The notes under the pieces: generated by a model
The model's input: the letters and a program-made list of their open reading frames with translations, nothing else
The model's database searches: none
What the model was told of the DNA's origin: nothing
Shown here: piece after piece, positions 16,467 through 24,400 of the stretch
Layout of the letters: every line of letters starts with the position of its first letter
Position numbering within the stretch: position 1 is the first letter of the stretch
Assembly: GCF_021789175.1 (NCBI RefSeq)
Contig: NZ_CP084560.1
Span: 558,001-622,000 of the forward strand
From: Arthrobacter sp. FW306-2-2C-D06B
GTDB lineage: Bacteria > Actinomycetota > Actinomycetes > Actinomycetales > Micrococcaceae
Length of the DNA stretch: 64,000 bases
Direction of reading: 5' to 3'
Translations under genes and position numbers: made by a program

Positions 16467-17468
16467 CGTTAGCGGGCTGGATGTAGGCCGGACTGCTCCT
16501 GTTGTTCCCCTGAGGACGAGGGTTCCCTCGAAGATGATCCTCGCTCCGGGCAGGCTGGTTGAGCCTGGGTTTTCGGAGAGGGCAGCGACGGCGCGCCGGG
16601 CTGCTGCACCGACATTGACCGCGATCGTCGAAAGTGCGGGAAACGTTGTGGTCGCAAGCGTGTCATCGCATCCGATGACGCTCAAGTCTTTCGGGACGTC
16701 CACGCCCGCGGCAGCGAATCCGCCCATGAGGCCGTGCGCGATGACGTCGTCGAAAGCGATGACTGCGGTGACGCCGGACACTGCCACCGAATCGCTGAGA
16801 GCCTTCGCGGCTTCGTAGGTGCCCGGATCCGCACTGAAATGCGTGACCTCGAGGGCATGGACCTTCGAGAAGTTGTCCACGGCCGAATGACGCTGCTTGT
16901 TTGCCCAAGACTGTGGTGGACCGCCGACGTACGCTATGCGACGGTGGCCGAGCTCGGACAGGTGCGTCAGCGCGGAGCGGATGGCCCCAGCGGTGTCCAG
17001 CAATACCCGGTACGTCTCCGGAACGTCGCGGTTGATGAAGGCCACGCGCTGGGAATCGGCGATTTGCCGGATGCGGGCCGAAGCGAGCCTGGATGACACG
17101 ACGATCAGCCCTTCGACCTGGGGCGCCATCCGTGAGATGAGACGGTCTTCGCGATTGGCGTCTTCATCCGTGTCGGCCAAAAATACGGACAGTCCGAGGT
17201 CGCTCGCATAGTTTTGAGCCGCACGGACCAGCGGAGGGAAAAACGGGTTGGCGATGTCCGGCACGATGAGTCCGATCGCCCCGGCACGCCCTGTCGAGAG
17301 GGCGCGCGCGTGATGGTTAGGCACGTAGCCGGCCGCTTCGGCAGCTTTTTGTACGAGTGCCACAGTCTCCGGTTTGAGGAGGTTTGGCCGGGTAAAGGCC
17401 CTGGACACCGTTGAGGGGGCGATGCCGAGTTCGGCCGCCAGTTGCGTGATGGTTGGACGGCCTGTCAT
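16401..17468 (-). CDS. LacI-family regulator, last gene of the amino-sugar operon
   Basis: LacI/GalR repressor, 355 residues. N-terminal HTH TITQLAAELGIAPSTVSRAF and hinge NHHARALSTGRAGAIGLIVPD, then the periplasmic-binding-protein-like sugar domain. It is translationally coupled (ATGA) to the ceramidase-like gene and is the seventh gene of the operon that begins with the symporter at 24200. The perfect CG-centred palindrome at 24262-24275 is its likely operator, giving autoregulation. The C-terminus overlaps the convergent HAD gene. Confidence 0.92.
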   Translation of the reverse strand: MTGRPTITQLAAELGIAPSTVSRAFTRPNLLKPETVALVQKAAEAAGYVPNHHARALSTGRAGAIGLIVPDIANPFFPPLVRAAQNYASDLGLSVFLADTDEDANREDRLISRMAPQVEGLIVVSSRLASARIRQIADSQRVAFINRDVPETYRVLLDTAGAIRSALTHLSELGHRRIAYVGGPPQSWANKQRHSAVDNFSKVHALEVTHFSADPGTYEAAKALSDSVAVSGVTAVIAFDDVIAHGLMGGFAAAGVDVPKDLSVIGCDDTLATTTFPALSTIAVNVGAAARRAVAALSENPGSTSLPGARIIFEGTLVLRGTTGAVRPTSSPLTLEPELDHPAARSVQTDRGSHS

Positions 17469-18742
17469 TGGAGCCCACCCACGAGTTCCAATGCCGCCTG
17501 GATCAGCGCTTCGGCACTCCCAGGCGCGAAGGGAGCCGGCATGCCGTAGTAGCGGTGCGCATCCTCCACCTCGTATCCTCCGAAGTCATATTCATCGGCG
17601 GTCGGGAAGTATCCTGGGCACCCGTTGGTGTAACCGGTGACAAATACGGGCCCCTTGACCTGGGAGGCGATGGCTTCCGATGTGGCCAGGAACGGTTCTC
17701 CGGGCAATCCTACGAGGGTCAGCCCCTGCCAGGTGAAAACGCTCACCGGTGCTTGCCAGGACATGTCCTCTTCGGGACGGCGGTCCATGGCCCATTGCTT
17801 CCACGCGTTGAGAAGGGATCGCCGGCCCGGATCGGCCGAAACCGCTTCGGCCTCCCACTGACGGCTCAACTCCGCGGGGGAAACGGCATCGCGCGAATCC
17901 ATTGCGACGCTGACGGTCCTCCGGGCGGCGGAGGTCTTCCCGTGAGCGGAAATGGGCAGAAGGCGGGTCCCCAAAACGGATGCGGCCACATGTTCTCCGA
18001 TCGTGCGTGCCTGCTCCATCGTCCTGCTGGCTGAGCCGGAAAGCGAGTATGAGGCGTCGGCGGGATGGCCCGAGTTGATGTCCCCGGCGGCGCCGGGCAG
18101 GAAAAGGGCTACTGAGCCGGGGGAACGTTCCTCCAAAACCCTCCTGGTGAACGTCGGGTAATCGCCGCTGATGAGCCGGTTTTCCGGACCCAGGACCACC
18201 GGGTGGCAGGGATAGAGAACGATCCAGGCAAGCACTTGTCCGCTTGCGTCGCTGAATGTGGCAACTTGGACCGGCGGATCCACGGCGCGTTCGGGATGGC
18301 GTCGGTTCCTGGCAACGTCCACCCCGCGCGATTGGCCGTATTGCAAGGTCGCGGGTCGCTGGGAGGCGATGGCGGCCTTCGCAGCCTCGCGGCAAGTCAA
18401 GACGATCTCCTCCAGGAGCCGCGGGTCATGGCCCCCGAGCCGGCCCGGCATGACGCACGGACCTGCGTGTGTATGCGTGGCGGTGATCGCGACACGTTCC
18501 GGCATAAGCGGTAAACCGTCTGCGATGCGAGTGCAGGTGTCTTCATGGAGGCCGCACACATCCACGGTGATCCAGCACGTGTCATCGACAGCCAACGCCC
18601 GCACGCTCAGGGGGTCGTGGACGCCGGTGCTCGGTTCCGTCCGGGCTGCGAATCCGGCCATGGGCGTCCCTGCAGGCGGCGAGATCTCGACGACGGCGGC
18701 GCCCACCTGCAGGGCGGCCTGGCCTGGATGGCTTGCACTCAT
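17465..18742 (-). CDS. Neutral/alkaline ceramidase-like hydrolase
   Basis: About 425 residues related to the N-terminal domain of neutral/alkaline non-lysosomal ceramidase (PF04734-like): VEISPPAGTPMAGFAART, ITATHTHAGP with the metal-binding His pair, LYPCHPVVLGPENRLISGDYP, and FLPGAAGDINSG. No signal peptide is seen, so it is probably cytoplasmic, unlike true ceramidases. The start at 18742 overlaps the nagA stop, and its stop overlaps the lacI start. Inside an amino-sugar operon a role in hydrolysing an N-acyl or amide bond of a sugar compound is an inference; ceramide is an unlikely substrate. Confidence 0.8.
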   Translation of the reverse strand: MSASHPGQAALQVGAAVVEISPPAGTPMAGFAARTEPSTGVHDPLSVRALAVDDTCWITVDVCGLHEDTCTRIADGLPLMPERVAITATHTHAGPCVMPGRLGGHDPRLLEEIVLTCREAAKAAIASQRPATLQYGQSRGVDVARNRRHPERAVDPPVQVATFSDASGQVLAWIVLYPCHPVVLGPENRLISGDYPTFTRRVLEERSPGSVALFLPGAAGDINSGHPADASYSLSGSASRTMEQARTIGEHVAASVLGTRLLPISAHGKTSAARRTVSVAMDSRDAVSPAELSRQWEAEAVSADPGRRSLLNAWKQWAMDRRPEEDMSWQAPVSVFTWQGLTLVGLPGEPFLATSEAIASQVKGPVFVTGYTNGCPGYFPTADEYDFGGYEVEDAHRYYGMPAPFAPGSAEALIQAALELVGGLQ

Positions 18743-19902
18743 TCCGGTTCGCCCCATGCTTTTCGACCGCCCTGGATAACCGCGGTAATGGTCCCTGCTT
18801 CAGGTCCGCCCGCGGTGATCAGGACAAAATCTGCAGGGGAACCGACTTGAAGGTGGCCGAGCCCCGGCCGGGTACCCGGGATCACCCGGGCAGGAGTGGA
18901 CGTCACCATTTTGAGGGCATCCGGTAGATCCAGGCCGACATTTCGGATCACGTTCCGGAAACCGTCCGGGAGGGTAGCGGCGGCCCCTGCGAGCAGATCC
19001 GTGCCCACATGGGAGAGCCTCCCGCCAGGGGCAAGATCCACCAGGCCGCCCACGGAAGTACGGTGGCGGCCAGGCTCGCTGCCAGCCAGTGCGGTGCTAT
19101 CCGAGACCAGATAAGCACGTTCGGGGGTCTTGGCCCTGATCATGACTTTCAGCGTATCGCTGGGCAAGTGGTGGCCGTCCGCTATGAGTCCTGCCGTGAG
19201 CCGGTCGTCAGCGAGTTGAGTCCACAGGGCATTGGGGTGCCTCGGCAGGGTGGTGGCTATGCCGTTGCCCAGATGGGTGGCCAGGCTTGCTCCCGCGGTG
19301 ATGGCGGCCGTGATTTGTTCAGGACTCGCGTGCGTGTGTCCGATGGCCACGTGGACGCCGAGTTCGCGGATTTGGGCGATCTGGGCCGGCGCGTCGGGCG
19401 TATGCGGGGAGACGGTGACGATGCCGACCATTCCGCTTGCGCGAAGCCAGCGCCGGACCTCCTGGACGTCCAAGCGGCGCACAGAATCGGCGTCGTGCAC
19501 GCCCCGGGGGCCGTCCTGGTCCGAGATGAAGGGGCCCTCGACGTGGACACAGGGGATGGCTGCCCTGGTGCTTGGATCAATTTCGCTGGCACGCTTGATC
19601 TGTTCGAGCGCGCCGGTGATTGCCTCTTCCGATGCTGTCACGATGGTCGGCACCCACGTCGTGACGCCCAGCTTCGCCAGCTCGGCGCTGATGTCGATGA
19701 TGGTTTGCGGCGTGACGTCAGCGGCGTTGACGTCTAGTCCGCCGTAACCGTTGACCTGGCCATCGATAAATCCCGGCGCGATGACAGGCAGCCCCTGGTC
19801 AGGATCGATCTCCCGCACCGACAGGATGGTCGTGTCGTAGGCGATTTCTACGTTGATCCCCCGCTGGGGGTCTTTGCCCACAATCGTCTTGGGGTGTGTC
19901 AC
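18739..19902 (-). CDS. nagA: N-acetylglucosamine-6-phosphate deacetylase-like amidohydrolase
   Basis: About 387 residues of the NagA amidohydrolase family: IAPGFIDGQVNGYGG, metal-binding Glu in CVHVEGPFI, GHTHASPEQ, ADGHHLP, and VSDSTALAG with the catalytic Asp. It would turn GlcNAc-6-P into GlcN-6-P plus acetate. The GTG at 19902 overlaps the preceding SIS gene stop (GTGA). The canonical THLGNGIATTLPRHPN appears in place of the usual THLFNAM, a small divergence suggesting a related N-acyl amino-sugar phosphate as substrate. Operon partner of NagB-like and AGE-like proteins. Confidence 0.85.
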   Translation of the reverse strand: MTHPKTIVGKDPQRGINVEIAYDTTILSVREIDPDQGLPVIAPGFIDGQVNGYGGLDVNAADVTPQTIIDISAELAKLGVTTWVPTIVTASEEAITGALEQIKRASEIDPSTRAAIPCVHVEGPFISDQDGPRGVHDADSVRRLDVQEVRRWLRASGMVGIVTVSPHTPDAPAQIAQIRELGVHVAIGHTHASPEQITAAITAGASLATHLGNGIATTLPRHPNALWTQLADDRLTAGLIADGHHLPSDTLKVMIRAKTPERAYLVSDSTALAGSEPGRHRTSVGGLVDLAPGGRLSHVGTDLLAGAAATLPDGFRNVIRNVGLDLPDALKMVTSTPARVIPGTRPGLGHLQVGSPADFVLITAGGPEAGTITAVIQGGRKAWGEPE

Positions 19903-20663
19903 AGCTTGTGTACCCGTCCTTTGAAACGTGAAATGAATTGCTGGTTGGCTTCGTCCCCGCCGGGAGCATTCCCTGATCTCCACAATGGCGGCTCAATCCC
20001 GATTTCGTTCAGTTTGCTGATGGTGGACATCATGAGCCAGTTCAGCGTGAAAGCGTTGGCGAACGTGGACACAGCGGCCGTCTTCTCCACCGCTCCGGAG
20101 ACCTTCATGACGGCGTCTCCGATCGGAACCTTCGTGTCGATATGGTGGTCCACCACGTCGTGCAGATTCAGCTTTTGCGGATGCCGTGCGGGATGGTCAC
20201 TGGCTGTTTCCTCTGCGTGCTCCCGCGAGGACACGCCGATGGTCTTGACCGATCGTTCACGCGCCGTCAGGGCCGCGTCGATGAGGGCACTGTTGATGCC
20301 GTACGCGTTGACCAGGATCAGGACGTCCCCTGGTCCGAGTCCCGCGTCCTCGATGACGATCCGGCCGTAACCCGGAGTCCGTTCCATGGCCATTGACCGT
20401 AGAGCGCCGCTGGAGAGCAGGGTGCCTTCGTCCAAAATGGCCGAAACGTGCATCAGCCCACCTGCCCGGAAGAACACTTCCTGGCTTGCCAGGTTCGAAT
20501 GGCCGCCTGGGCCGTAGATGTGTACCAATTCGTCCTTGGCCACCTGCGCGGCGAGAATGCCCGCGGCGATGCTGATGTTTTCGGCTTCTTCCAGGCGGAT
20601 TCGCCCGAGAAGCTCGGTGATTTTTCCGAGGTAGTCCAGCGGGAGCTGCTCACTTGGGTTCAT
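19899..20663 (-). CDS. SIS-domain sugar phosphate-binding protein (UPF0309-like)
   Basis: 254 residues with one SIS (sugar isomerase) domain: VHIYGPGGHSNLASQEVFFRAGG and GDVLILVNAYGINSALIDAA. Such stand-alone SIS proteins bind or isomerise phosphosugars; in amino-sugar operons they are probably isomerases or sensors. Both ends overlap neighbours by 4 bp (ATGA with nagB, GTGA with nagA). Exact reaction unknown. Confidence 0.8.
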   Translation of the reverse strand: MNPSEQLPLDYLGKITELLGRIRLEEAENISIAAGILAAQVAKDELVHIYGPGGHSNLASQEVFFRAGGLMHVSAILDEGTLLSSGALRSMAMERTPGYGRIVIEDAGLGPGDVLILVNAYGINSALIDAALTARERSVKTIGVSSREHAEETASDHPARHPQKLNLHDVVDHHIDTKVPIGDAVMKVSGAVEKTAAVSTFANAFTLNWLMMSTISKLNEIGIEPPLWRSGNAPGGDEANQQFISRFKGRVHKL

Positions 20664-21409
20664 CGCGGATCGGATTCGGCGTCGAGGTAGATGGTGACGT
20701 TGGGGTGCGTGCGCAGCGCAGTACCGGGATGGTCTCCGCTGACCGGCTGGCTCAGCGTGTTGTGGACAGCCGTCCTTTTGGCACGGCCGGGCACGGAAGC
20801 GATGATTTCGGAGGCATGCAACAACCGCGGGATGGAGACGGTGATGGCGCGCTGCGGAACGTCGTCGAAACTTGCGAAGTGCCCTTCGTCCACCTGTTGC
20901 TGGCGGCTTACTTGGTCCAGGTTGATGACGCGGGCGGGCAGCGGGTCAGCGAGGTCGGCGGGCGGATCGTTGAAGGCAAGATGACCGTTGACTCCCAATC
21001 CGAGAAGGACGAGGTCAAAGGGATCCTGGCCCATGAGCGTGCCATAGCGCTGCGCTTCCTCTTCGGCAGGGTTCCCCGGGTTGATGCGGTGAAAGGTGGT
21101 CGGCGGAAGGTGGCTGAAGAACTTGCTTTGCAGCCAGTTTCCGAATCCTTGGGGTGCTTCCGCCTCGAGCGCGAGGTAGTCGTCCATATGGAAACACGTT
21201 ATGCGGCTCCAATCGATGCCGGGTTCCTGGACGAGCGCCTGAAGCGTTGCCTCCTGGCTGGGAGCTGCTGCAAGCATCAGCCGGACCTCCCGCCGGTTCC
21301 GGAGCGCCCTGCGTAGCGTTTCCGCTGCGTGCGTGCCTGCGTGTTTCCCCAGTGCGGTCCGGTCCGGGTAGGTGGAAACGGCGGGGCTGTAGGTGGTCTG
21401 TGCTGTCAC
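20660..21409 (-). CDS. nagB: Glucosamine-6-phosphate deaminase-like protein
   Basis: About 249 residues of the NagB/6-phosphogluconolactonase fold: FHMDDYLAL with the catalytic Asp pair, LVLLGLGVNGHLAFNDPP, and a C-terminal IIASVPGRAKRTAVHNTL. It would convert GlcN-6-P to fructose-6-P and ammonia. The GTG at 21409 overlaps the AGE gene stop; the longer frame upstream is rejected because it would lie inside that gene. Together with the NagA-like protein it completes a route from N-acetyl amino sugars into glycolysis. Confidence 0.87.
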   Translation of the reverse strand: MTAQTTYSPAVSTYPDRTALGKHAGTHAAETLRRALRNRREVRLMLAAAPSQEATLQALVQEPGIDWSRITCFHMDDYLALEAEAPQGFGNWLQSKFFSHLPPTTFHRINPGNPAEEEAQRYGTLMGQDPFDLVLLGLGVNGHLAFNDPPADLADPLPARVINLDQVSRQQQVDEGHFASFDDVPQRAITVSIPRLLHASEIIASVPGRAKRTAVHNTLSQPVSGDHPGTALRTHPNVTIYLDAESDPR

Positions 21410-22671
21410 GTGTGTGTCCTTCGGCTTTCTAGTTCTGTGGTCAGGAGGAGCGATCGGGCTATATGGAAGGGGTCTTTGACCGGCAATGCCACCACTTTGT
21501 CGAGGGGTTTCCCCCCGCGGTCGCGTATTTGCAGCCACTCCTGGCCCGAGGGATCCGGAAAGGTGTCGAGGGTGTAGGACCAGATTCGCTCATGCCAGTC
21601 CAGGAGGTCGGGACGCCCGAACCGTTCGGCGAGCAGCCTGGTTGCGTAGAGTGCCTCAACCTGGACCCACCACAGCTTGGTGTCCCATGTTTGGGTCACG
21701 AGGGTTTCGTAGGGGTCGTTGCCGAAGAGCCTGCCCCATGGTTCTGCTCCGGTGCTGTCGACGTATCGGAAAACACCGCCGTGCTGCTCGTCCCAGCCCA
21801 CCTCCAGGGCCTGGACCGCAAGGTCCGGGAGCCAGTCCGGAATCCGAGGTGCGAGGTCTGGCATGATCTCGATCGCCTCCATGACCATCCAGAGCATTTC
21901 CAGCAGGTGGCCGGGGGTTCGGTGACGGGCCAGGAGCGTGTCCAGGTCGTCGCTGCTGTCCGGTCGGTACTCCCACCAGGAGTCGGCTTTCCACATGCCT
22001 TCAGAGGTTCCGTCGCCGAGTAGTTGGGAAAGCGCGGCGCCAGCTGTTTCGGCGCTTTCAGCAGAGCCGCTGGCCAAATGAAGCTGGGCGCCCACGTTCA
22101 GCAGCAGCATCAGCCCGGCCGCGTCCTTGAATCCGGCCCGGACGGGGTACGGCTCGGATGGAGCGCTCCGTGCCTCGATCCTTTCTTCGGCGTGGGCGAG
22201 AAGCGCATGGGCTGATTGCAGCCACTCTTCACGTTCCCGGCTAGCGGCTTGGGGAAGCCGGGCCGCGCCGGCCAGGCCAAGGGCCGCAAAGAGGTCAGCC
22301 AGGACGCTGACCGCGATCTCCCCTTGCGGCCCGGACGGCAGCGCCTGCCCCTCAGCCGATGTGCGGTATGCGGTCACACTGCCGTCCAGGATGGCGTGGG
22401 CTTGGATGAACCTGGCCGTTTCAATCGACAGAGTGGCCCAAAACCGGGGATCCTCCCCAATGATTCCGGCCTCGCTGTCCAGCGCAATCCTTGAGCAGAG
22501 CCACGCCCAGCGGCCCTGCGACCACGTATATTTTTCGTTCGAAAGCAATCGCCCTGAGTTGGAAAAGCACGTGAAAACACCGCCGTTCTTCCTGTCGACT
22601 CCGTTCTCGAGCCACCAAGGGAGGACGCCCTTGAGTAGCTGATCCCGTATTTCGGATCCGGTGGCGCTCAT
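21406..22671 (-). CDS. AGE-family epimerase/isomerase (N-acylglucosamine 2-epimerase type)
   Basis: 421 residues with the (alpha/alpha)6-barrel sequence pattern of AGE/cellobiose 2-epimerase/YihS enzymes: NGGVFTCFSNSGRLLSNEKYTWSQGRWAW, HLLEMLWMVMEA, HGGVFRYVDS and TKLWWVQVEAL. Interconverts an amino sugar or hexose with its 2-epimer, such as ManNAc and GlcNAc. The ATG at 22671 overlaps the symporter stop. Its place between transporter and NagB fits entry of a transported sugar into catabolism. Confidence 0.87.
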   Translation of the reverse strand: MSATGSEIRDQLLKGVLPWWLENGVDRKNGGVFTCFSNSGRLLSNEKYTWSQGRWAWLCSRIALDSEAGIIGEDPRFWATLSIETARFIQAHAILDGSVTAYRTSAEGQALPSGPQGEIAVSVLADLFAALGLAGAARLPQAASREREEWLQSAHALLAHAEERIEARSAPSEPYPVRAGFKDAAGLMLLLNVGAQLHLASGSAESAETAGAALSQLLGDGTSEGMWKADSWWEYRPDSSDDLDTLLARHRTPGHLLEMLWMVMEAIEIMPDLAPRIPDWLPDLAVQALEVGWDEQHGGVFRYVDSTGAEPWGRLFGNDPYETLVTQTWDTKLWWVQVEALYATRLLAERFGRPDLLDWHERIWSYTLDTFPDPSGQEWLQIRDRGGKPLDKVVALPVKDPFHIARSLLLTTELESRRTHT

Positions 22672-24200
22672 GCGACAGCGCTTTCAACTGGAAGCGCTGC
22701 AGCTGGCTCAAGGTCGCGGTCAAGGGACTCGACAAGGGCGTCGGAAGCTTCGTTGCGCCAAGGGCGCAGCCAGCCGAAGACGCAATAGACGATCGCGGAG
22801 GCAAGCACCGGGGCGGCCACGTTGATTGTCTGGGCACTGGCCGTGCCCAGGCTCGCGATGGGAGCTGCGAAGGCATACTTTGCGAGTGCGAAAACGATCA
22901 AACCGGTGGCCCAGGAGAACAACGCTGCCGACGGGCCGCAGCGCCGGAATGGGCGCAGCATCCCCAGCAGCATGGGAACGGCGATCGGCCCCACCAAGGC
23001 CCCGAACCAAAGGATTATCAGGCCCAGGACGCCGCCGAATGAATCCGCGCTCAGGGCAATGACCATCGACAATCCGATGAACAGGAACGTGGAAATCCGG
23101 CCACCCAATAGTTCAGCACGCGAAGTCAGGGGCTGCCGGGAACCGCGCAATGCAGGGATGATGTCGCGGATGACGACGGCGGAAATCGCGTTGGCGTCCG
23201 AAGAGGTCATGGCCATGGTGTGTGAGAACATTCCGGCGACGACCAAGCCAACCAGGCCGGCCGGCAGCAGTTGCTGGGTCAGGAGTGCATAAGCCTGATC
23301 AGGGTGCGTCAGATTGGGCAAGATGAGCGGCGCGGCCCACATGGGGAAGAAGAGCACCAGCGGCCACACGAGATAGAGCGCGCCCGAAAGCAGGACCGAT
23401 TTGCGGGCCGCTGAGCCGGACGGGGCGGCAATGAAGCGCTGAGCCAGATTCCAGGTTCCTCCGTTGTAGGAAATAGTGCTGATCAGGCAGTAGGCGAGGA
23501 AGAATCCGATGGTGTAGTCGCCGGCGAACGGCTGCGAGTGGGAGGCCGGCAGCCGCGACCAGATTCCCGCGATCGAGGAAACGCCCCCAAGCTTGGCCAC
23601 GGCGAAGATGAGCATTGCAATGCCTGCCACGGACTGGATGATGAATTGGCCCATGTCGGTCAAGGCGTCCGCCCACAAGCCGCCAATGGTCGAATAAATG
23701 AGCGTGACCCCGCCGACGATCAGGATGCCGACTGCAATCGGAACCCCGGCGAACACGTTCAGGAGGATCGCACTAGCCGCCCACTTGGCCGCGACATCGA
23801 AGACTTTCAATGCGGCACCGGACCAAGCCAGTACTTGCTGGGCGGGCAGGTTGTAGCGCGTGGCCAGGTATTCGAGCGGGGAGATGATTCCCAAACGCTG
23901 CCTCAGGCGCGGCCAGCGCGGGGCGAAAAAGACAGCGCCTACGAGGCAAGCGATGGTGATCGTGAGCGCCCACCACACATACAGTGCGAAACCGGTGGTG
24001 TAGGCGATGGCGGCGTAGGCCACGAAGACAGCAGCCGAATAGCCGGACATGTGGTGGGAAATTCCCGCCAGCCACCACGGCATCTTCCCACCGGCGGTGA
24101 AGAAGTCGGCAGCGTTTTTCACTCGACTCTTGGCCCACCAGCCAATCCCTATCATGACCACGAAGTAGGCCCCTAAAACGAGCCAGTCGGCGAAATACAT
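22668..24200 (-). CDS. Sodium:solute symporter (SSS family), first gene of the amino-sugar operon
   Basis: 510 residues with 12-13 membrane segments. SSS hallmarks: ADFFTAGGKMPWWLAGISHHMSGYSA near residues 33-58 and the Na+ site region later (FSHTMAMTSSDANAISAV). Imports a sugar or sugar acid with Na+. An AAGGAGG ribosome site precedes ATG. It heads a seven-gene chain in which every junction is a 4-bp overlap, and a perfect LacI operator lies about 60 bp upstream. The substrate is presumably the amino sugar handled by the AGE, NagB and NagA-like enzymes. Confidence 0.9.
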   Translation of the reverse strand: MYFADWLVLGAYFVVMIGIGWWAKSRVKNAADFFTAGGKMPWWLAGISHHMSGYSAAVFVAYAAIAYTTGFALYVWWALTITIACLVGAVFFAPRWPRLRQRLGIISPLEYLATRYNLPAQQVLAWSGAALKVFDVAAKWAASAILLNVFAGVPIAVGILIVGGVTLIYSTIGGLWADALTDMGQFIIQSVAGIAMLIFAVAKLGGVSSIAGIWSRLPASHSQPFAGDYTIGFFLAYCLISTISYNGGTWNLAQRFIAAPSGSAARKSVLLSGALYLVWPLVLFFPMWAAPLILPNLTHPDQAYALLTQQLLPAGLVGLVVAGMFSHTMAMTSSDANAISAVVIRDIIPALRGSRQPLTSRAELLGGRISTFLFIGLSMVIALSADSFGGVLGLIILWFGALVGPIAVPMLLGMLRPFRRCGPSAALFSWATGLIVFALAKYAFAAPIASLGTASAQTINVAAPVLASAIVYCVFGWLRPWRNEASDALVESLDRDLEPAAALPVESAVA

Positions 24201-24261
24201 ACATCCTCCTTGATGCTACGAAAGCTTGGAAATGGGATCTGCAGTGGCGTCCACTTTTCTC

Positions 24262-24275
24262 TGCAAACGTTTGCA
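24262..24275. promoter_or_regulatory. LacI-family operator of the amino-sugar operon
   Basis: TGCAAACGTTTGCA, a perfect 14-bp CG-centred palindrome 62-75 bp upstream of the symporter ATG. It is the textbook form of a LacI/GalR operator. The LacI protein at the end of this operon is the obvious candidate to bind it. Confidence 0.8.
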
Positions 24276-24324
24276 AAACAAGAGTCTTTTTTAAAAGCCT
24301 TCTTCTGGGGACCCGAAAGACGGC

Positions 24325-24380
24325 AGACAGGCTGTGGCAGTGACAGAGGATTACTCCGCGGTCACTGCCACAGCCCGTCT
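24325..24380 (-). terminator. Terminator after the glycosyltransferase operon
   Basis: Inverted repeat with perfect 15-bp inner arms (GGCTGTGGCAGTGAC at 24330-24344; GTCACTGCCACAGCC at 24361-24375), extended by 4 more pairs after one mismatch. It lies 20 bp beyond the stop of the minus-strand glycosyltransferase gene and also just before the symporter promoter region. Confidence 0.7.
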
Positions 24381-24400
24381 GGGTGGCTCAGCCAGCCCAC

